Positions 1 through 8,119 of a stretch of DNA of 19,436 bases are shown here, in pieces. A program made the position numbers and the translations under genes. Source of the stretch: Candidatus Stahliibacteriota bacterium (GTDB taxonomy: Bacteria; Hydrothermota; Tepidihabitantia; B3-TA06); the NCBI GenBank assembly GCA_030670165.1, contig DAOVCF010000014.1, positions 1-19,436 on the forward strand. The letters are read 5' to 3'. Below the pieces are notes generated by a model that was not told the origin of the DNA, searched no databases, and was given only the letters and a program-made list of their open reading frames with translations. Position 1 is the first letter of the stretch, and each line of letters begins with the position of its first letter.

Positions 1-1110
1 GAGGAGGTAAGGCCGGGCTTCGCGCTGGTCCAGCGCTCACCAGCCAAATTTGCTCTGCTTGCCACCTCAGGCCGGCTTTATCTGTTTGATGCGGCCGGCA
101 ATCTTACCGAAGGCTTTCCATTGGAGTTGGGGATAGGTTCGTCCCAGAACGTGATTCCACCAATTGTTGCGGACGTTGACGGCGACGGCGAGCGTGAGAT
201 TATCGCCTTCGTTTACGAGTACAACGATTATCGATACGCGGCTATTTCCCAGGATGGAACCGTTAAATACCGCTCAAGCCGCACCTTTGCCTCGCCTGTC
301 ACCTCGCCTGCGCTTGCCGACCTTGATTCCGACGGCCTGCCTGAACTCTTATTCGGCTCTGCCAACGGCCTGTGGGCTTTGGATGCCAACGGTGCCGCAG
401 TTTCAGGTTATCCTTTAGTCTTTCCTGAAACCTACGAGGTCCAGGAGCCTTACGAGCACGGCGGATACCTCTACTTTATCACCTTTGAGGAACCATTTGC
501 GTTCCGCTCCTCGCCGGTCGTAGGTGACTTTGACGCGGACGGCGAGGCGGAGATTGCCGCAGGTTCGCCGGATCACGGGGTCTACCTTATCAAACGAGGT
601 GCACGTAAGCCCTACAAAACCCTCTACACCCGCTTCGGTATCGGACAGGCGCTGGCTCTTGCCGACCTCGACGATGACGGAAAACTTGAGGTGATTGCAG
701 GCGCTGAGGGCGGCAAGGTTCACGTCTGGCGCACCACAGGTTCACAGCTTTCCTGGGGCCAGTGGATGCACGATCCGGCCAACACAGGTCTTGTCGAAGA
801 TGCATTTTCCGTCCCGGCTGCTCCCTCGCTTCTGCTATCAGGACTCTACGTCTATCCCAACCCGGCTCGGTATCACGCGTACCTCCACGTTGTGCTGGGT
901 GATGTGGATGCGCTCAAGGTTCAGATCATAGACATCTCAGGCAAGCTATTGCGAACCGTAGAACCATCCTTCGATCCAAGCATGGCCAACGACATTCCGC
1001 TCGATGAACTTCTCACCGATATTGTTCCCGGATTCTATATCCTTCGCGTTGAGGCCGTCAAAGGCGAAGAGAAAACGGTAAAGCTATACAAACTCGGCGT
1101 GATCCGCTAA
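1..1110 (+). CDS. Secreted FG-GAP repeat protein, C-terminal part, with type IX-like sorting domain (5' truncated)
   Basis: The reading frame is open from the first base, so the gene begins outside the window; the TTG at 121 is internal. The visible part has at least four FG-GAP/VCBS-type calcium-binding loops of the DxDxDG form (DVDGDG, DLDSDG, DFDADG, DLDDDG), each followed by a short hydrophobic strand, as in integrin-alpha-like beta-propellers. The last 85 or so residues begin LYVYPNPA and continue with VQIIDISGKLLRTV and GFYILRV. This is the pattern of the type A C-terminal sorting domain that directs proteins through the type IX secretion system to the cell surface. The substrate or ligand cannot be told. 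The next gene starts 11 bases downstream, so the two are probably co-transcribed. The family call is firm; secretion by type IX is inferred from the domain, since no secretion gene lies in the window. Confidence 0.85.
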   Translation, partial: EEVRPGFALVQRSPAKFALLATSGRLYLFDAAGNLTEGFPLELGIGSSQNVIPPIVADVDGDGEREIIAFVYEYNDYRYAAISQDGTVKYRSSRTFASPVTSPALADLDSDGLPELLFGSANGLWALDANGAAVSGYPLVFPETYEVQEPYEHGGYLYFITFEEPFAFRSSPVVGDFDADGEAEIAAGSPDHGVYLIKRGARKPYKTLYTRFGIGQALALADLDDDGKLEVIAGAEGGKVHVWRTTGSQLSWGQWMHDPANTGLVEDAFSVPAAPSLLLSGLYVYPNPARYHAYLHVVLGDVDALKVQIIDISGKLLRTVEPSFDPSMANDIPLDELLTDIVPGFYILRVEAVKGEEKTVKLYKLGVIR

Positions 1111-1121
1111 AGGAGGCCCGG

Positions 1122-1805
1122 ATGAGTTTCATGATCGCTTTGATCTTCGTGAGTGCAGATACCACTCAGATGCCTGATGATGCTCAGGATATGGTAGTTG
1201 CGATAACCGAGCCCTCCACGTCCTCCCGCGCAGAAAGGCTCGCGCCACTGGCATCCCTTGTTTTACCAGGGACAGGCGAGCTTATTCGAGGCTACGGGCT
1301 AAAAGGCGAGCTTTTTTTGTGGGGCGACGGGCTTGCGATTGCAGGGGCGGCCGGTTTTGGATGGGATGCAGCAAATAAACGCAATTCGTCAAGAAGCATG
1401 GCGGTTATTTACGCTGACGCAAATCCCATTAACCGTTCACGAACTTATCTTGGCGCGATGGAGAACTATTTTTCTTCCGACGACTACAACGTCTCTGTGG
1501 CCCGCGAGGCCAGAAGCCTTTACCCGGACGATCTTGCGGCCCAGCAGGAGTATATAGCTTCAAACAGTTTTAGGGGCGATGATTCCTGGATGTGGGGCTC
1601 GGACTCGTTGTGGACAGAGTTCCTGAACCAGAGGATACGCATGCGCAAGGCGCAGCAGACCTCTACCGCATTTCTGGGGCTTATGCTGCTTACACGGGTT
1701 GCGAGCGTGATGGATGTTGCGTTTTTCTCCCCGGTTGGCTCCGGTCGTCTGGGGATAGTTCCCCGGTTCGACATCCCAGGTATTCAACTGACCTGGCGGT
1801 TCTGA
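1122..1805 (+). CDS. Hypothetical envelope protein, resembling DUF5683-type small membrane proteins
   Basis: A 227-residue protein starting at an ATG preceded by a good ribosome binding site (AAAGGAGG, 5 bases upstream). The N terminus (MSFMIALIFVSAD) is a short hydrophobic stretch that may be a weak signal peptide, although it lacks basic residues. Residues about 40-85 contain LAPLASLVLPGTGELIRGYG followed by a hydrophobic segment. This resembles the 'LPG-G-x-x-G' entry of DUF5683-like proteins seen in FCB bacteria. A second hydrophobic stretch lies near residues 182-202 (TAFLGLMLLTRVASVMDVAF), and the C terminus ends in LTWRF, with an aromatic last residue as in many outer-membrane strands. 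No catalytic motif is visible. It sits between a surface protein and nadB, 3 bases before nadB. The function is unknown, and the DUF5683 relation is a recollection that was not tested. Confidence 0.75.
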   Translation: MSFMIALIFVSADTTQMPDDAQDMVVAITEPSTSSRAERLAPLASLVLPGTGELIRGYGLKGELFLWGDGLAIAGAAGFGWDAANKRNSSRSMAVIYADANPINRSRTYLGAMENYFSSDDYNVSVAREARSLYPDDLAAQQEYIASNSFRGDDSWMWGSDSLWTEFLNQRIRMRKAQQTSTAFLGLMLLTRVASVMDVAFFSPVGSGRLGIVPRFDIPGIQLTWRF

Positions 1806-1808
1806 TCC

Positions 1809-3374
1809 ATGCGTTTAGAGACCGACTTCCTTGTTGTAGGGTCCGGGATGGCCGGGTTGTGGTTTGCCTACCGTGTATCTCGCCACGGCAAGGTGCTCGT
1901 TCTTACAAAGAAAGACGATTCCGAATCAAACACCAACTACGCGCAGGGCGGGATTGCCGCAGCCCTTGGGTCTGACGACTCCCCCGAGATCCACCTCGAG
2001 GATACCATCCGCGCGGGTTATGGTCTCTGCGATCGGCAGGCGGTCGAGGCCATGGTCAAGGAGGGGCCTCGTCTTGTCAGGGAGCTTGAGGGTCTGGATA
2101 TAGGGTTCTCAACCGAGGGGAATCATCTTCAACTTGGTATTGAAGGCGGACACACAAGACGCAGGGTAGCCCATGCCGCCGATACCACAGGTCAGGCGGT
2201 AGAATGGGGACTCATCAAGGCGGTGCGAGCGACCCCCAATGTGACCCTTTACGAGCATCATTTCGTTATCGATCTTTTAACCGATGAGGACGGGCGCTGC
2301 TGCGGGGTGCTGAGCTTTGATCGTGAGAGCGGGAAGTTTACAGAGATCCACGCTAAGGTAGTGATGCTTGCCACAGGCGGGCTTTGCAGGATATACGAAC
2401 ACACCACCAATCCGCCGATAGCAACAGGGGACGGCGTTGCCATGGCATGGAGAGCAGGAGCGAAGGTTGCCGATCTTGAGTTCATCCAGTTTCATCCTAC
2501 CTCGCTTTTCGGCGCCAGGATAGACGGTCGCGCCTTCCTTATATCCGAAGCGGTTCGCGGCGAGGGTGGGATACTTCGGACCCCTGACGGGGAGCGGTTC
2601 ATGCCCAGGTATCATCCTGATGCGGAGCTGGCCCCGCGCAGCGTGGTGGCACGCGCCATCTACAACGAACTTCGAACGAGAAGGCTTGACTACGTTCTCT
2701 TGGATCTTTCATCCATTCCCCCCGCGCACATCCTCAAACAGTTTCCCATGATCGCCGATACCTGTAAGCGTTTCGGGCTTGACATCACGCGTGAGCCTGT
2801 CCCGGTGGTGCCTGCGGCCCATTACTCGGTGGGCGGTGTGAGGACCGATCTGTGGGGTAAGACCTCAATCCCTTGCCTTTACGCAGCCGGTGAGTGCGCT
2901 CATACCGGGGTTCACGGCGCTAACAGACTTGCATCCAACTCGCTGCTTGAGGCGCTTGTCTTTGCCGATCGTGCTGCCCAGGCCGCTACAACGCAAGAGG
3001 ACTGTCCTTTGCCGTCCGAGAAGATCAATCCATTCGAGCGCCAACTGCGCGGCATAGAGGATCCATCGCTCCTCAACTCACTTGTTTCCTCTCTAAGGCA
3101 AACCATGTGGCGTTTTGCAGGTATAGTAAAGTCCATGAGCCAGATGGAGCAGGGTCGTGCCAGGTTGGCTGAACTCTCCCATGAGCTTGAAGCCCTCTAT
3201 CCACCTGGAATCTTCAGTCCGGGCATCCGGGAGCTTCGCAACATGCTTTTGGTGGGAGACCTTATCCTGCGCTCGGCACTTTCCCGCAAGGAGTCGCGCG
3301 GCCTGCACTACATTGAGGAGTTTCCCGACACCTTGCCTGAAGCATCTCATACTGTTCTATCCCCAAAAGATTAA
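1809..3374 (+). CDS. nadB: L-aspartate oxidase
   Basis: A flavoprotein oxidising L-aspartate to iminoaspartate, which quinolinate synthase (NadA) condenses with dihydroxyacetone phosphate in de novo NAD synthesis. The 521 residues match the usual length. The FAD dinucleotide-binding motif GSGMAG lies at residues 11-16, and the family signature NTNYAQGGIAAA at 41-52. HTRRRVAHAADTTGQ follows near residue 115, FHPTSL near 229, EAVRGEGG at 247-254 and HYSVGGV at 338-344. The C-terminal FAD contact GECAHTGVHGANRLASNSLL is intact. These motifs favour NadB over the related succinate dehydrogenase or fumarate reductase flavoproteins, and no iron-sulfur partner is adjacent. The ATG lies 3 bases after the previous gene and has only a weak ribosome binding site, which suggests coupled translation. 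No other NAD pathway gene is in the window. Confidence 0.95.
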   Translation: MRLETDFLVVGSGMAGLWFAYRVSRHGKVLVLTKKDDSESNTNYAQGGIAAALGSDDSPEIHLEDTIRAGYGLCDRQAVEAMVKEGPRLVRELEGLDIGFSTEGNHLQLGIEGGHTRRRVAHAADTTGQAVEWGLIKAVRATPNVTLYEHHFVIDLLTDEDGRCCGVLSFDRESGKFTEIHAKVVMLATGGLCRIYEHTTNPPIATGDGVAMAWRAGAKVADLEFIQFHPTSLFGARIDGRAFLISEAVRGEGGILRTPDGERFMPRYHPDAELAPRSVVARAIYNELRTRRLDYVLLDLSSIPPAHILKQFPMIADTCKRFGLDITREPVPVVPAAHYSVGGVRTDLWGKTSIPCLYAAGECAHTGVHGANRLASNSLLEALVFADRAAQAATTQEDCPLPSEKINPFERQLRGIEDPSLLNSLVSSLRQTMWRFAGIVKSMSQMEQGRARLAELSHELEALYPPGIFSPGIRELRNMLLVGDLILRSALSRKESRGLHYIEEFPDTLPEASHTVLSPKD

Positions 3375-3376
3375 TT

Positions 3377-3413
3377 TACCCTTACCCCAGCCATCTCCCG
3401 ATGGGAGAGGGTG
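3377..3413 (-). repeat. Module E hairpin (CTCTCCC family), reverse copy
   Basis: Just after nadB, CTCCC at 3395-3399 and GGGAG at 3403-3407 form a hairpin around GAT, within a C-rich context (CCCTTACCCCAGCC). Read on the minus strand it follows module A directly. The same order occurs on the plus strand at 18876-18920, where a similar CTCTCC/GGAGAG hairpin follows module A. Assigning both to one family rests on the shared CCCTCTCCC string and position. Confidence 0.6.
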
Positions 3414-3414
3414 T

Positions 3415-3446
3415 TGCGATCTTTTAACCGAAGGTTAAAAGGAGCA
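3415..3446 (-). repeat. Module A hairpin repeat, copy a
   Basis: Minus-strand orientation. The invariant ends (TGCTCC and GATCGCA when read on the minus strand) flank a perfect 9-bp stem, CTTTTAACC pairing with GGTTAAAAG around a 3-base loop. The outer TGC/GCA bases can also pair, leaving a small internal loop. It lies 40 bases after the nadB stop. Confidence 0.9.
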
Positions 3447-3450
3447 TTAA

Positions 3451-3490
3451 GGGGTCCCCATTCGGAGACGGAGTATCCGAATGTGGTAAA
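3451..3490 (-). repeat. Module C hairpin repeat, reverse copy
   Basis: Read on the minus strand this begins TTTACC, contains ACTCCGT at its centre and ends GGGGACCCC, then runs into module A copy a through TTAATGCTCC. The stem is CATTCGG/CCGAATG (3459-3465 with 3477-3483), with a small inner AC/GT pair. The two plus-strand copies at 18749 and 18794 share the ends and the centre (ACTTCGT) but have entirely different, self-complementary arms. Confidence 0.8.
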
Positions 3491-3500
3491 AAAAGGAGCA
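3488..3500 (-). repeat. Half copy of module A fused to module C
   Basis: On the minus strand TGCTCC followed by seven T runs directly into the TTTACC start of module C. Only the 5' end of module A is present. It looks like a partial unit left by a recombination or insertion between modules. Confidence 0.5.
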
Positions 3501-3508
3501 TTTTAACA

Positions 3509-3531
3509 GGCCAGCCCGACGGCTGGCCTTT
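3509..3531. terminator. Convergent rho-independent terminator between nadB and the lipoprotein gene
   Basis: A perfect 8-bp GC-rich stem, GGCCAGCC (3509-3516) with GGCTGGCC (3521-3528), loop CGAC, followed by TTT on the plus strand and preceded by TTTTAA, which gives A/T tails on both strands. It lies between convergent genes and could end transcription from either side. Confidence 0.75.
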
Positions 3532-3538
3532 AATCTTT

Positions 3539-3571
3539 TGCGATCTTTTTAGCCTAGGCTAAAAAGGAGCA
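3539..3571 (-). repeat. Module A hairpin repeat, copy b
   Basis: Minus-strand orientation, starting one base after the TAA stop of the lipoprotein gene. The stem is a perfect palindrome, CTTTTTAGCC pairing with GGCTAAAAAG, between the invariant TGCTC and ATCGCA ends. Its position immediately behind a stop codon, with an A/T-rich stem base, fits a role in ending or protecting the 3' end of that mRNA, but it lacks a trailing U-run of its own. Confidence 0.9.
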
Positions 3572-3572
3572 A

Positions 3573-5159
3573 TTACCAGCGGATCATGTGCAGAGCGTTG
3601 TTCCAGTCGGCGAGTATCGCCTGGGTCAAGGAGCCTTCGCTTCTTACTATGACATCCCTCAGATCAAAGGTTCCTACTTCGGAGGTGATATCCTTAGTAC
3701 CCAGAAGAACAGGGTATAGAGGTTTATCGAGGTCAAGTACCCTGAGGCCATAAGTGCCGTCGGCTACGTAGACTATGTCTCCTGAACTCCAGATTCCATA
3801 AGCATTGCTGCCTTTATCCCCTACCCAAAGTGCGGCCTGGTAAGGGCTGGTGGGGTTAGCTACATCCACTACCACGAACCCTTGGGTACCGGCGGCAACG
3901 TAGGCGTAATTGCTGGCGACGTACACTCGGTGCGCCTTATCGTAAGTAGAGAAGATGCTTACCGGTTGCATAGGATCAACCGAGGTAGGGTTCCAGCTGA
4001 GGATCTCAAGACCCGCGTCTCCTTCAGCCACGTAGATGTAGCTGTTGGTGACGTGGATGTCTTCGGGTATTGAGTAAATGGTGTCGATAAACAGTGCGCC
4101 GGGGTTGGTATAGTCAAAGTAGACCAGTGTGTGAGTGGCAGTGGCAGGGTTGGTGCATCCCACAAAGATGGCGCTGCCAAGGGCGAATACCGCTCTGGCC
4201 TCCCCACCAAGGGTTTCGGCGGGTATGAACGTCGAGTCAATTGGATTGAAGGGATTGGAGATGTCATAAGACCTGTAACCGGCTTTACCGAACGCCACGT
4301 GCAGGAGATTAGTTACGTACAAGTCCCAAGCCCAGGTGCTGTTGTCATTATCGGGATGCGGTATGGTCGGACCGACATCCAGACCGCTGCTACCGATGGT
4401 GAAGATCTTGACGCTTTGTTCAAGCGCGGCGCAGAAGACGTAGAGATCCTTGCTAGCCAGACGCACGCCGTGCCCGCCGCCAAGGGACTGCTTGTTGCCT
4501 ACGTACTCGAAACTCATGGTGGTGAGCGATATCTCGTTTGAGAAGGCTTTATTTCCTGCCGAGTCTATCACTTCCACTGCATAGTAGTAAGGCTTTCCAG
4601 GGTTAAGATCGGTATCTGTATAGGTCGTATCGAGGCGTGTATAGCCTTTCCCGTAATCATAAGTCACTACGAGATCATTGTATACCGTGACACCCGGTGT
4701 TTCCGATCGGTAAAGCTGATACCCCATCCAGGAGGACTCGGCACTGGTCCACATCAGGGTTGCCTTTCTGGTGCCTATGTCTATAGCGGGAAGCATAGTT
4801 ACCGCGGAGATACCTTTGTAGGCAACGGTAACGATGAGGGATGAGTCATAGGCGACGCCGCCTCCTTCGTCACTTACGGTGACGTAGAATCGATAAGGGC
4901 CTGTCTTGGAAGGCGCCGTCCAATCGAAAGACGCATCTGGGTAGGCAATGCCTCCTTCATCCACCGACTCCCACTCATAGGTGAGCATATCGCCATCGGC
5001 ATCGATGGCGGTACAGGTAATTGACGCTTTTTCACCGGGTTGCACGGTGCTTGGGGAAGCTGTAACCCCTGAGATGGTTGGCAGATGGTTTCCACAACCT
5101 GTCAAAGCTACGAATATCAACGCAACCAAAGCTGCCGAAACGATGAAACGTTTCGCCAT
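3573..5159 (-). CDS. Lipoprotein with Ig/PKD-like and FN3-like domains and an LVIVD-type beta-propeller
   Basis: An ATG at 5180 is also in frame, but the ATG at 5159 has a strong ribosome binding site (AAGGAGG at 5164-5170, 4 bases away) and gives a standard lipoprotein signal, MAKRFIVSAALVALIFVALTGC. The lipobox is LTGC, with Cys22 as the lipidated residue. The start at 5159 is therefore preferred, giving 528 residues. Residues about 25-112 look like an Ig/PKD-like module (DADGDMLTYEW, GPYRFYVTVSD). Residues about 118-212 look like a fibronectin type III module (ATLMWTSAESSWMGYQLYRS, PGKPYYYAVEVIDSAGN). The rest contains repeats such as GLEILSW, GFVVVDVANPTSPYQAALWV and GLRVLDLDKPLYPVLLG, typical of LVIVD propellers. 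It is probably an anchored surface or periplasmic protein with a binding or scaffolding role; no catalytic residues are evident. Confidence 0.85.
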   Translation of the reverse strand: MAKRFIVSAALVALIFVALTGCGNHLPTISGVTASPSTVQPGEKASITCTAIDADGDMLTYEWESVDEGGIAYPDASFDWTAPSKTGPYRFYVTVSDEGGGVAYDSSLIVTVAYKGISAVTMLPAIDIGTRKATLMWTSAESSWMGYQLYRSETPGVTVYNDLVVTYDYGKGYTRLDTTYTDTDLNPGKPYYYAVEVIDSAGNKAFSNEISLTTMSFEYVGNKQSLGGGHGVRLASKDLYVFCAALEQSVKIFTIGSSGLDVGPTIPHPDNDNSTWAWDLYVTNLLHVAFGKAGYRSYDISNPFNPIDSTFIPAETLGGEARAVFALGSAIFVGCTNPATATHTLVYFDYTNPGALFIDTIYSIPEDIHVTNSYIYVAEGDAGLEILSWNPTSVDPMQPVSIFSTYDKAHRVYVASNYAYVAAGTQGFVVVDVANPTSPYQAALWVGDKGSNAYGIWSSGDIVYVADGTYGLRVLDLDKPLYPVLLGTKDITSEVGTFDLRDVIVRSEGSLTQAILADWNNALHMIRW

Positions 5160-5187
5160 GCGACCTCCTTGTCTATTCATGATTAAA

Positions 5188-5215
5188 ATTGTAAGGATTT
5201 TTGAGGGTTTGTCAA
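5188..5215 (-). promoter_or_regulatory. Sigma-70-like promoter for the lipoprotein gene
   Basis: On the minus strand a consensus -35 TTGACA (5210-5215) is separated by 16 bp from the -10 TACAAT (5188-5193). The expected start of transcription lies near 5181, giving a leader of about 20 bases that includes the AAGGAGG site. This also argues against the ATG at 5180, which would be essentially leaderless. Confidence 0.7.
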
Positions 5216-5260
5216 CCCCCCTGTAGAGGTAAACTTAGCAACCCGGAAATCCAGGGATAC

Positions 5261-5288
5261 TTGACGCAGGCGGCTTTTTTTTTATAAT
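5261..5288 (+). promoter_or_regulatory. Sigma-70-like promoter for grpE-dnaK
   Basis: TTGACG (5261-5266), a 16-bp spacer and a perfect TATAAT (5283-5288). Its -35 box is 45 bp from the -35 of the divergent lipoprotein promoter. Transcription would begin near 5295, only a few bases before the annotated ATG at 5298. I found no CIRCE inverted repeat here, so HrcA control is not supported. Confidence 0.7.
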
Positions 5289-5297
5289 CACAATCAG

Positions 5298-5864
5298 ATG
5301 GTAAAAAAAGGTCCCGTGTCCAAGTTAAAGGAAGAACTTCGCGCGAAAGAAGCGGAACTTGCGGAGATTCAGTCCCTTATGCTGCGTAAAGCCGCCGAGT
5401 TCGATAACGCTCGCAAGCGCTGGCAGCGCGAGCGCGAAGAACTTCGAATCCAGGCCCAGGCCGAGGTGCTGGGAGCGCTGGTAGAGATTTGGGATAACTT
5501 CGAGCGCGCCCTGGCGGTAATAAATGAAGATAACGAAAAAACGTTCGATGCATACAGAAAGGGTGTGGGACTTATCTTCTCGCAGTTCTCGGATGCTCTT
5601 GCAAAGTACGGGTTAATCCAGTATAGTTGTCTGGGCCAGGGGTTTGATCCTGCCAGGGCAGAGGCGGTGGGGTATGTAGAGGCACAAGAGGTACAGCCCG
5701 GGCAGGTGGTGGAGGAACTCAAGAAGGGATTTATGTTGGCTGATCAAGTCCTGCGTCCTGCGCAGGTGATCGTGGCCAGAGAGGTTAAAGAAGAGAAGAA
5801 AGAAGCTGAAGCTTCAAAGGATACCACGGACGAAGAGCGACCCCGTGGCGACAAGGAGGATTAA
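5298..5864 (+). CDS. grpE: Nucleotide exchange factor GrpE
   Basis: A co-chaperone that releases ADP from DnaK in the heat-shock folding cycle. Residues 8-60 form a charged coiled coil (KLKEELRAKEAELAEIQSLM), and FDNARKRWQRER is the usual family entry (F-N-x-R-K/R). The beta-wing head contains GLIQYSCLGQGFDPARAEAV followed by VVEELKKGFMLADQVLRPAQVIVA, the family signature. The length of 188 residues is normal, with an acidic C-terminal tail. The ATG at 5298 lies about 3 bases after the predicted transcription start. The GTG at 5316 has an AAAAAGG ribosome binding site and would give a protein six residues shorter, so it is a serious alternative. The stop is 6 bases before dnaK. Confidence 0.93.
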   Translation: MVKKGPVSKLKEELRAKEAELAEIQSLMLRKAAEFDNARKRWQREREELRIQAQAEVLGALVEIWDNFERALAVINEDNEKTFDAYRKGVGLIFSQFSDALAKYGLIQYSCLGQGFDPARAEAVGYVEAQEVQPGQVVEELKKGFMLADQVLRPAQVIVAREVKEEKKEAEASKDTTDEERPRGDKED

Positions 5865-5870
5865 GGAACA

Positions 5871-7817
5871 ATGGCAAAGGTTATCGGTATAGATCTGGGA
5901 ACCACCAACTCATGTGTGGCGGTGGTTGAGGGGGGGCAGCCGGTTGTGATACCAAATCCTGAGGGTGGACGAACCACGCCTTCGGTGGTGTCCTTTGGCA
6001 AGGAGCGTCTTGTCGGCATCCTGGCCAGGCGTCAGGCGGTGCTGCATCCCGATGAAACGATTTACTCCATCAAGCGATTTATGGGCAGGCGCTACTCCGA
6101 GGTCGCCGATGAGCGTGAGAAGGTCTCCTTCAAGGTAGTGCCCGCTGACAACGGTGATGCCTGGGTCGAGGTGGATGGCCGTAAGATGGCCCCGCCCGAG
6201 ATCTCGGCCATGATCGTGCAGTATCTCAGGAAGGCGGCTGAGGCTTACCTTGGAGAACCTGTAAAGCAGGCGGTTATCTCTGTTCCGGCCTACTTCAACG
6301 ACTCCCAGCGTCATGCTACCAAGGACGCGGGTAAGATTGCCGGACTTGAGGTTCTGCGAATAATCAACGAACCTACCGCCGCTGCGCTCGCCTATGGTTT
6401 AGATAAAAAAACGTCGGCAAAGGTGGCGATCTACGATCTGGGCGGCGGAACGTTCGACATCTCCGTTATCGAGGTTGACGTGGAGGCCAAGACCATCGAG
6501 GTGCTTTCCACCAACGGGAACACCCATCTTGGCGGCGACGACTTCGATCAGCGGATCATGGATTACATCATTGCCGAGTTCAAGCGTGAGCAGGGGGTTG
6601 ACCTTTCAAATGATCGTTCGGCCATTGCACGTATCAAGGAGGCGGCTGAGAAGGCGAAGGTCGAGCTTTCCTCCAGTTTAGAGACAACCATCAGCCAGCC
6701 GTTCATCGCCTCGGATCCTGATAAGGGTCCCTTGCATCTTGAGATGTCTATGACCCGCACCAAGCTTGAATCGCTTGTTGGCGATCTGGTGGAGGGCAGC
6801 TTCGGTCCGGTCAAACAGGCGCTTTCGGATGCAAAGGTTACCCCTGCCGATATCAGCGAGGTGATCCTTGTCGGCGGCCAGACACGCATGCCTATGGTTC
6901 AGGAACGTGTCCGTCAGTTCTTCGGAAAGGAACCTCACAAGGGCATCAATCCTGACGAGGTGGTAGCCATAGGTGCTGCCCATGCGGCGTTGGCGGCGTC
7001 GCCTGAAGGAGCTGCCGAGGAATCCCTTGTCCTGCTTGATGTAACACCGCTTTCTCTCGGCATAGAAACCCTGGGCGGGGTGATGACTACACTTATCCCT
7101 CGCAACACCACCATCCCTACAAGGAAGGCTGAGACCTTCACCACGGCTGAGGACGGCCAGCCTGCGGTGACCGTTCACGTGCTTCAGGGCGAGCGTCCCA
7201 TGGCTCGAGACAACCGCACTCTCGGTCGTTTCGAGCTTGATGGAATCCCGCCTGCTCCCCGAGGTGTGCCCCAGATCGAGGTCACCTTCGACATAGACGA
7301 GAACGGCATCCTGGATGTCTCCGCAAAGGATAAAGGCACCGCAAAGGAGCAATCCATACGCATAACCGCCTCCTCCGGTCTCTCAGATGAGGAAAAGGAG
7401 CGTATGGTCAAGGAAGCCGAGGTTCATGCGGCGGAGGATCACAAGCACCGCGAGGTGATTGATGCCCGTAACAAAGCCGACGGGTTCATCTACTCGGTAG
7501 AGAAAACCATGCGCGAGGCAGGCGACAAGGTTGCACAGGCCGACCGCAAGGCCATAGAAGAAAAGATTGCCGCCCTCAAGGAGGCGATGAAGGGTGAGGA
7601 CGTGGCTGCGATCAACAAGGCCCAGGAGGAGCTCCAGCAGGCTTCATACAAGCTCTCCGAGGTTCTCTACAAGCAAGCAGAACCTCAAGCCGGTGGTCCT
7701 CAGGCAGGACCTCAACCGGAGCCCGGTCCGGAGCAGGGCGAGGCACAAAAAGAAGCCGAGGATGTTCAGGCCGACTACGAGGTGCTTGACGACGAAGACC
7801 CGCAACACACTTCTTAA
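5871..7817 (+). CDS. dnaK: Chaperone protein DnaK (Hsp70)
   Basis: An ATP-driven chaperone working with DnaJ and GrpE. The ATPase phosphate-1 motif GIDLGTTNS is at residues 6-14, followed by SYVPAYF-type VISVPAYFNDSQR and INEPTAAALAYGLD. The phosphate-2 loop is IYDLGGGTFDISVIEV and the adenosine motif is VILVGGQTRMPMVQE. The linker VLLLDVTP is present as LVLLDVTPLSLGIETLGG and leads into the substrate-binding domain. The lid is followed by a low-complexity tail rich in Q, G, P and E, ending in a DDED-type segment. The total of 648 residues is normal. A ribosome binding site (AAGGAGG) lies upstream of the ATG, inside the end of grpE. No deviation from a functional DnaK is apparent. Confidence 0.98.
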   Translation: MAKVIGIDLGTTNSCVAVVEGGQPVVIPNPEGGRTTPSVVSFGKERLVGILARRQAVLHPDETIYSIKRFMGRRYSEVADEREKVSFKVVPADNGDAWVEVDGRKMAPPEISAMIVQYLRKAAEAYLGEPVKQAVISVPAYFNDSQRHATKDAGKIAGLEVLRIINEPTAAALAYGLDKKTSAKVAIYDLGGGTFDISVIEVDVEAKTIEVLSTNGNTHLGGDDFDQRIMDYIIAEFKREQGVDLSNDRSAIARIKEAAEKAKVELSSSLETTISQPFIASDPDKGPLHLEMSMTRTKLESLVGDLVEGSFGPVKQALSDAKVTPADISEVILVGGQTRMPMVQERVRQFFGKEPHKGINPDEVVAIGAAHAALAASPEGAAEESLVLLDVTPLSLGIETLGGVMTTLIPRNTTIPTRKAETFTTAEDGQPAVTVHVLQGERPMARDNRTLGRFELDGIPPAPRGVPQIEVTFDIDENGILDVSAKDKGTAKEQSIRITASSGLSDEEKERMVKEAEVHAAEDHKHREVIDARNKADGFIYSVEKTMREAGDKVAQADRKAIEEKIAALKEAMKGEDVAAINKAQEELQQASYKLSEVLYKQAEPQAGGPQAGPQPEPGPEQGEAQKEAEDVQADYEVLDDEDPQHTS

Positions 7818-8119
7818 CGAGCGCTATGGGTGTAATGCTTTGATTAATAAGATGTTACAGTTGACTCTCAAAAGTGTCAGATGAATGCTAGCTTGTGGCA
7901 GAGTTTGAGTACTCCGAGAATCCTTTCAAGGGCTGAGGAAAGGAGTGTTACGGGTGGCTGCTAAAAGAGACTACTACGAGGTTGTATGCTCCTTTTTGCC
8001 TGCGGCAAAAAGATCGCAGAAGTGTATAGAACAGATACTCCTGTCTGTTCACGGCGTGGGGTTGGTACTTCAAACGTCTGGATCTCGACGCCGAGTCGTT
8101 GTCTTCGGGGTAACAAGAG
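7818..8119 (+). other. dnaK-dnaJ spacer with a broken copy of the dnaJ start, a hairpin repeat and further hairpins
   Basis: About 300 bases without a normal gene. The first 130 show no clear terminator. GTGGCTG at 7954 begins a 33-base near-copy of the dnaJ start. Hairpin module A follows at 7987-8018. Two more potential stems come next: GAACAGA/TCTGTTC (8029-8035 with 8044-8050) and CGGCGT/ACGCCG (8052-8057 with 8088-8093). Whether these are a structured leader or relics is not known. Confidence 0.7.

Noticed and set aside
5216..5297. CIRCE (HrcA) operator upstream of grpE
   Set aside because: TTAGCA occurs at 5235, but the required inverted partner GAGTGCTAA is absent.
6678..7352. Minus-strand 224-codon open frame inside dnaK
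   Set aside because: It lies wholly within a clearly conserved DnaK coding sequence and shows no recognisable protein features; a codon-bias shadow.
7836..7890. Possible sigma-70 promoter (TTGACT at about 7860) before dnaJ
   Set aside because: No convincing -10 element lies 16-18 bp downstream.
8019..8119. Possible tRNA or known riboswitch in the dnaK-dnaJ spacer
   Set aside because: Hairpins are present, but there is no cloverleaf, T-loop consensus or recognisable riboswitch core.
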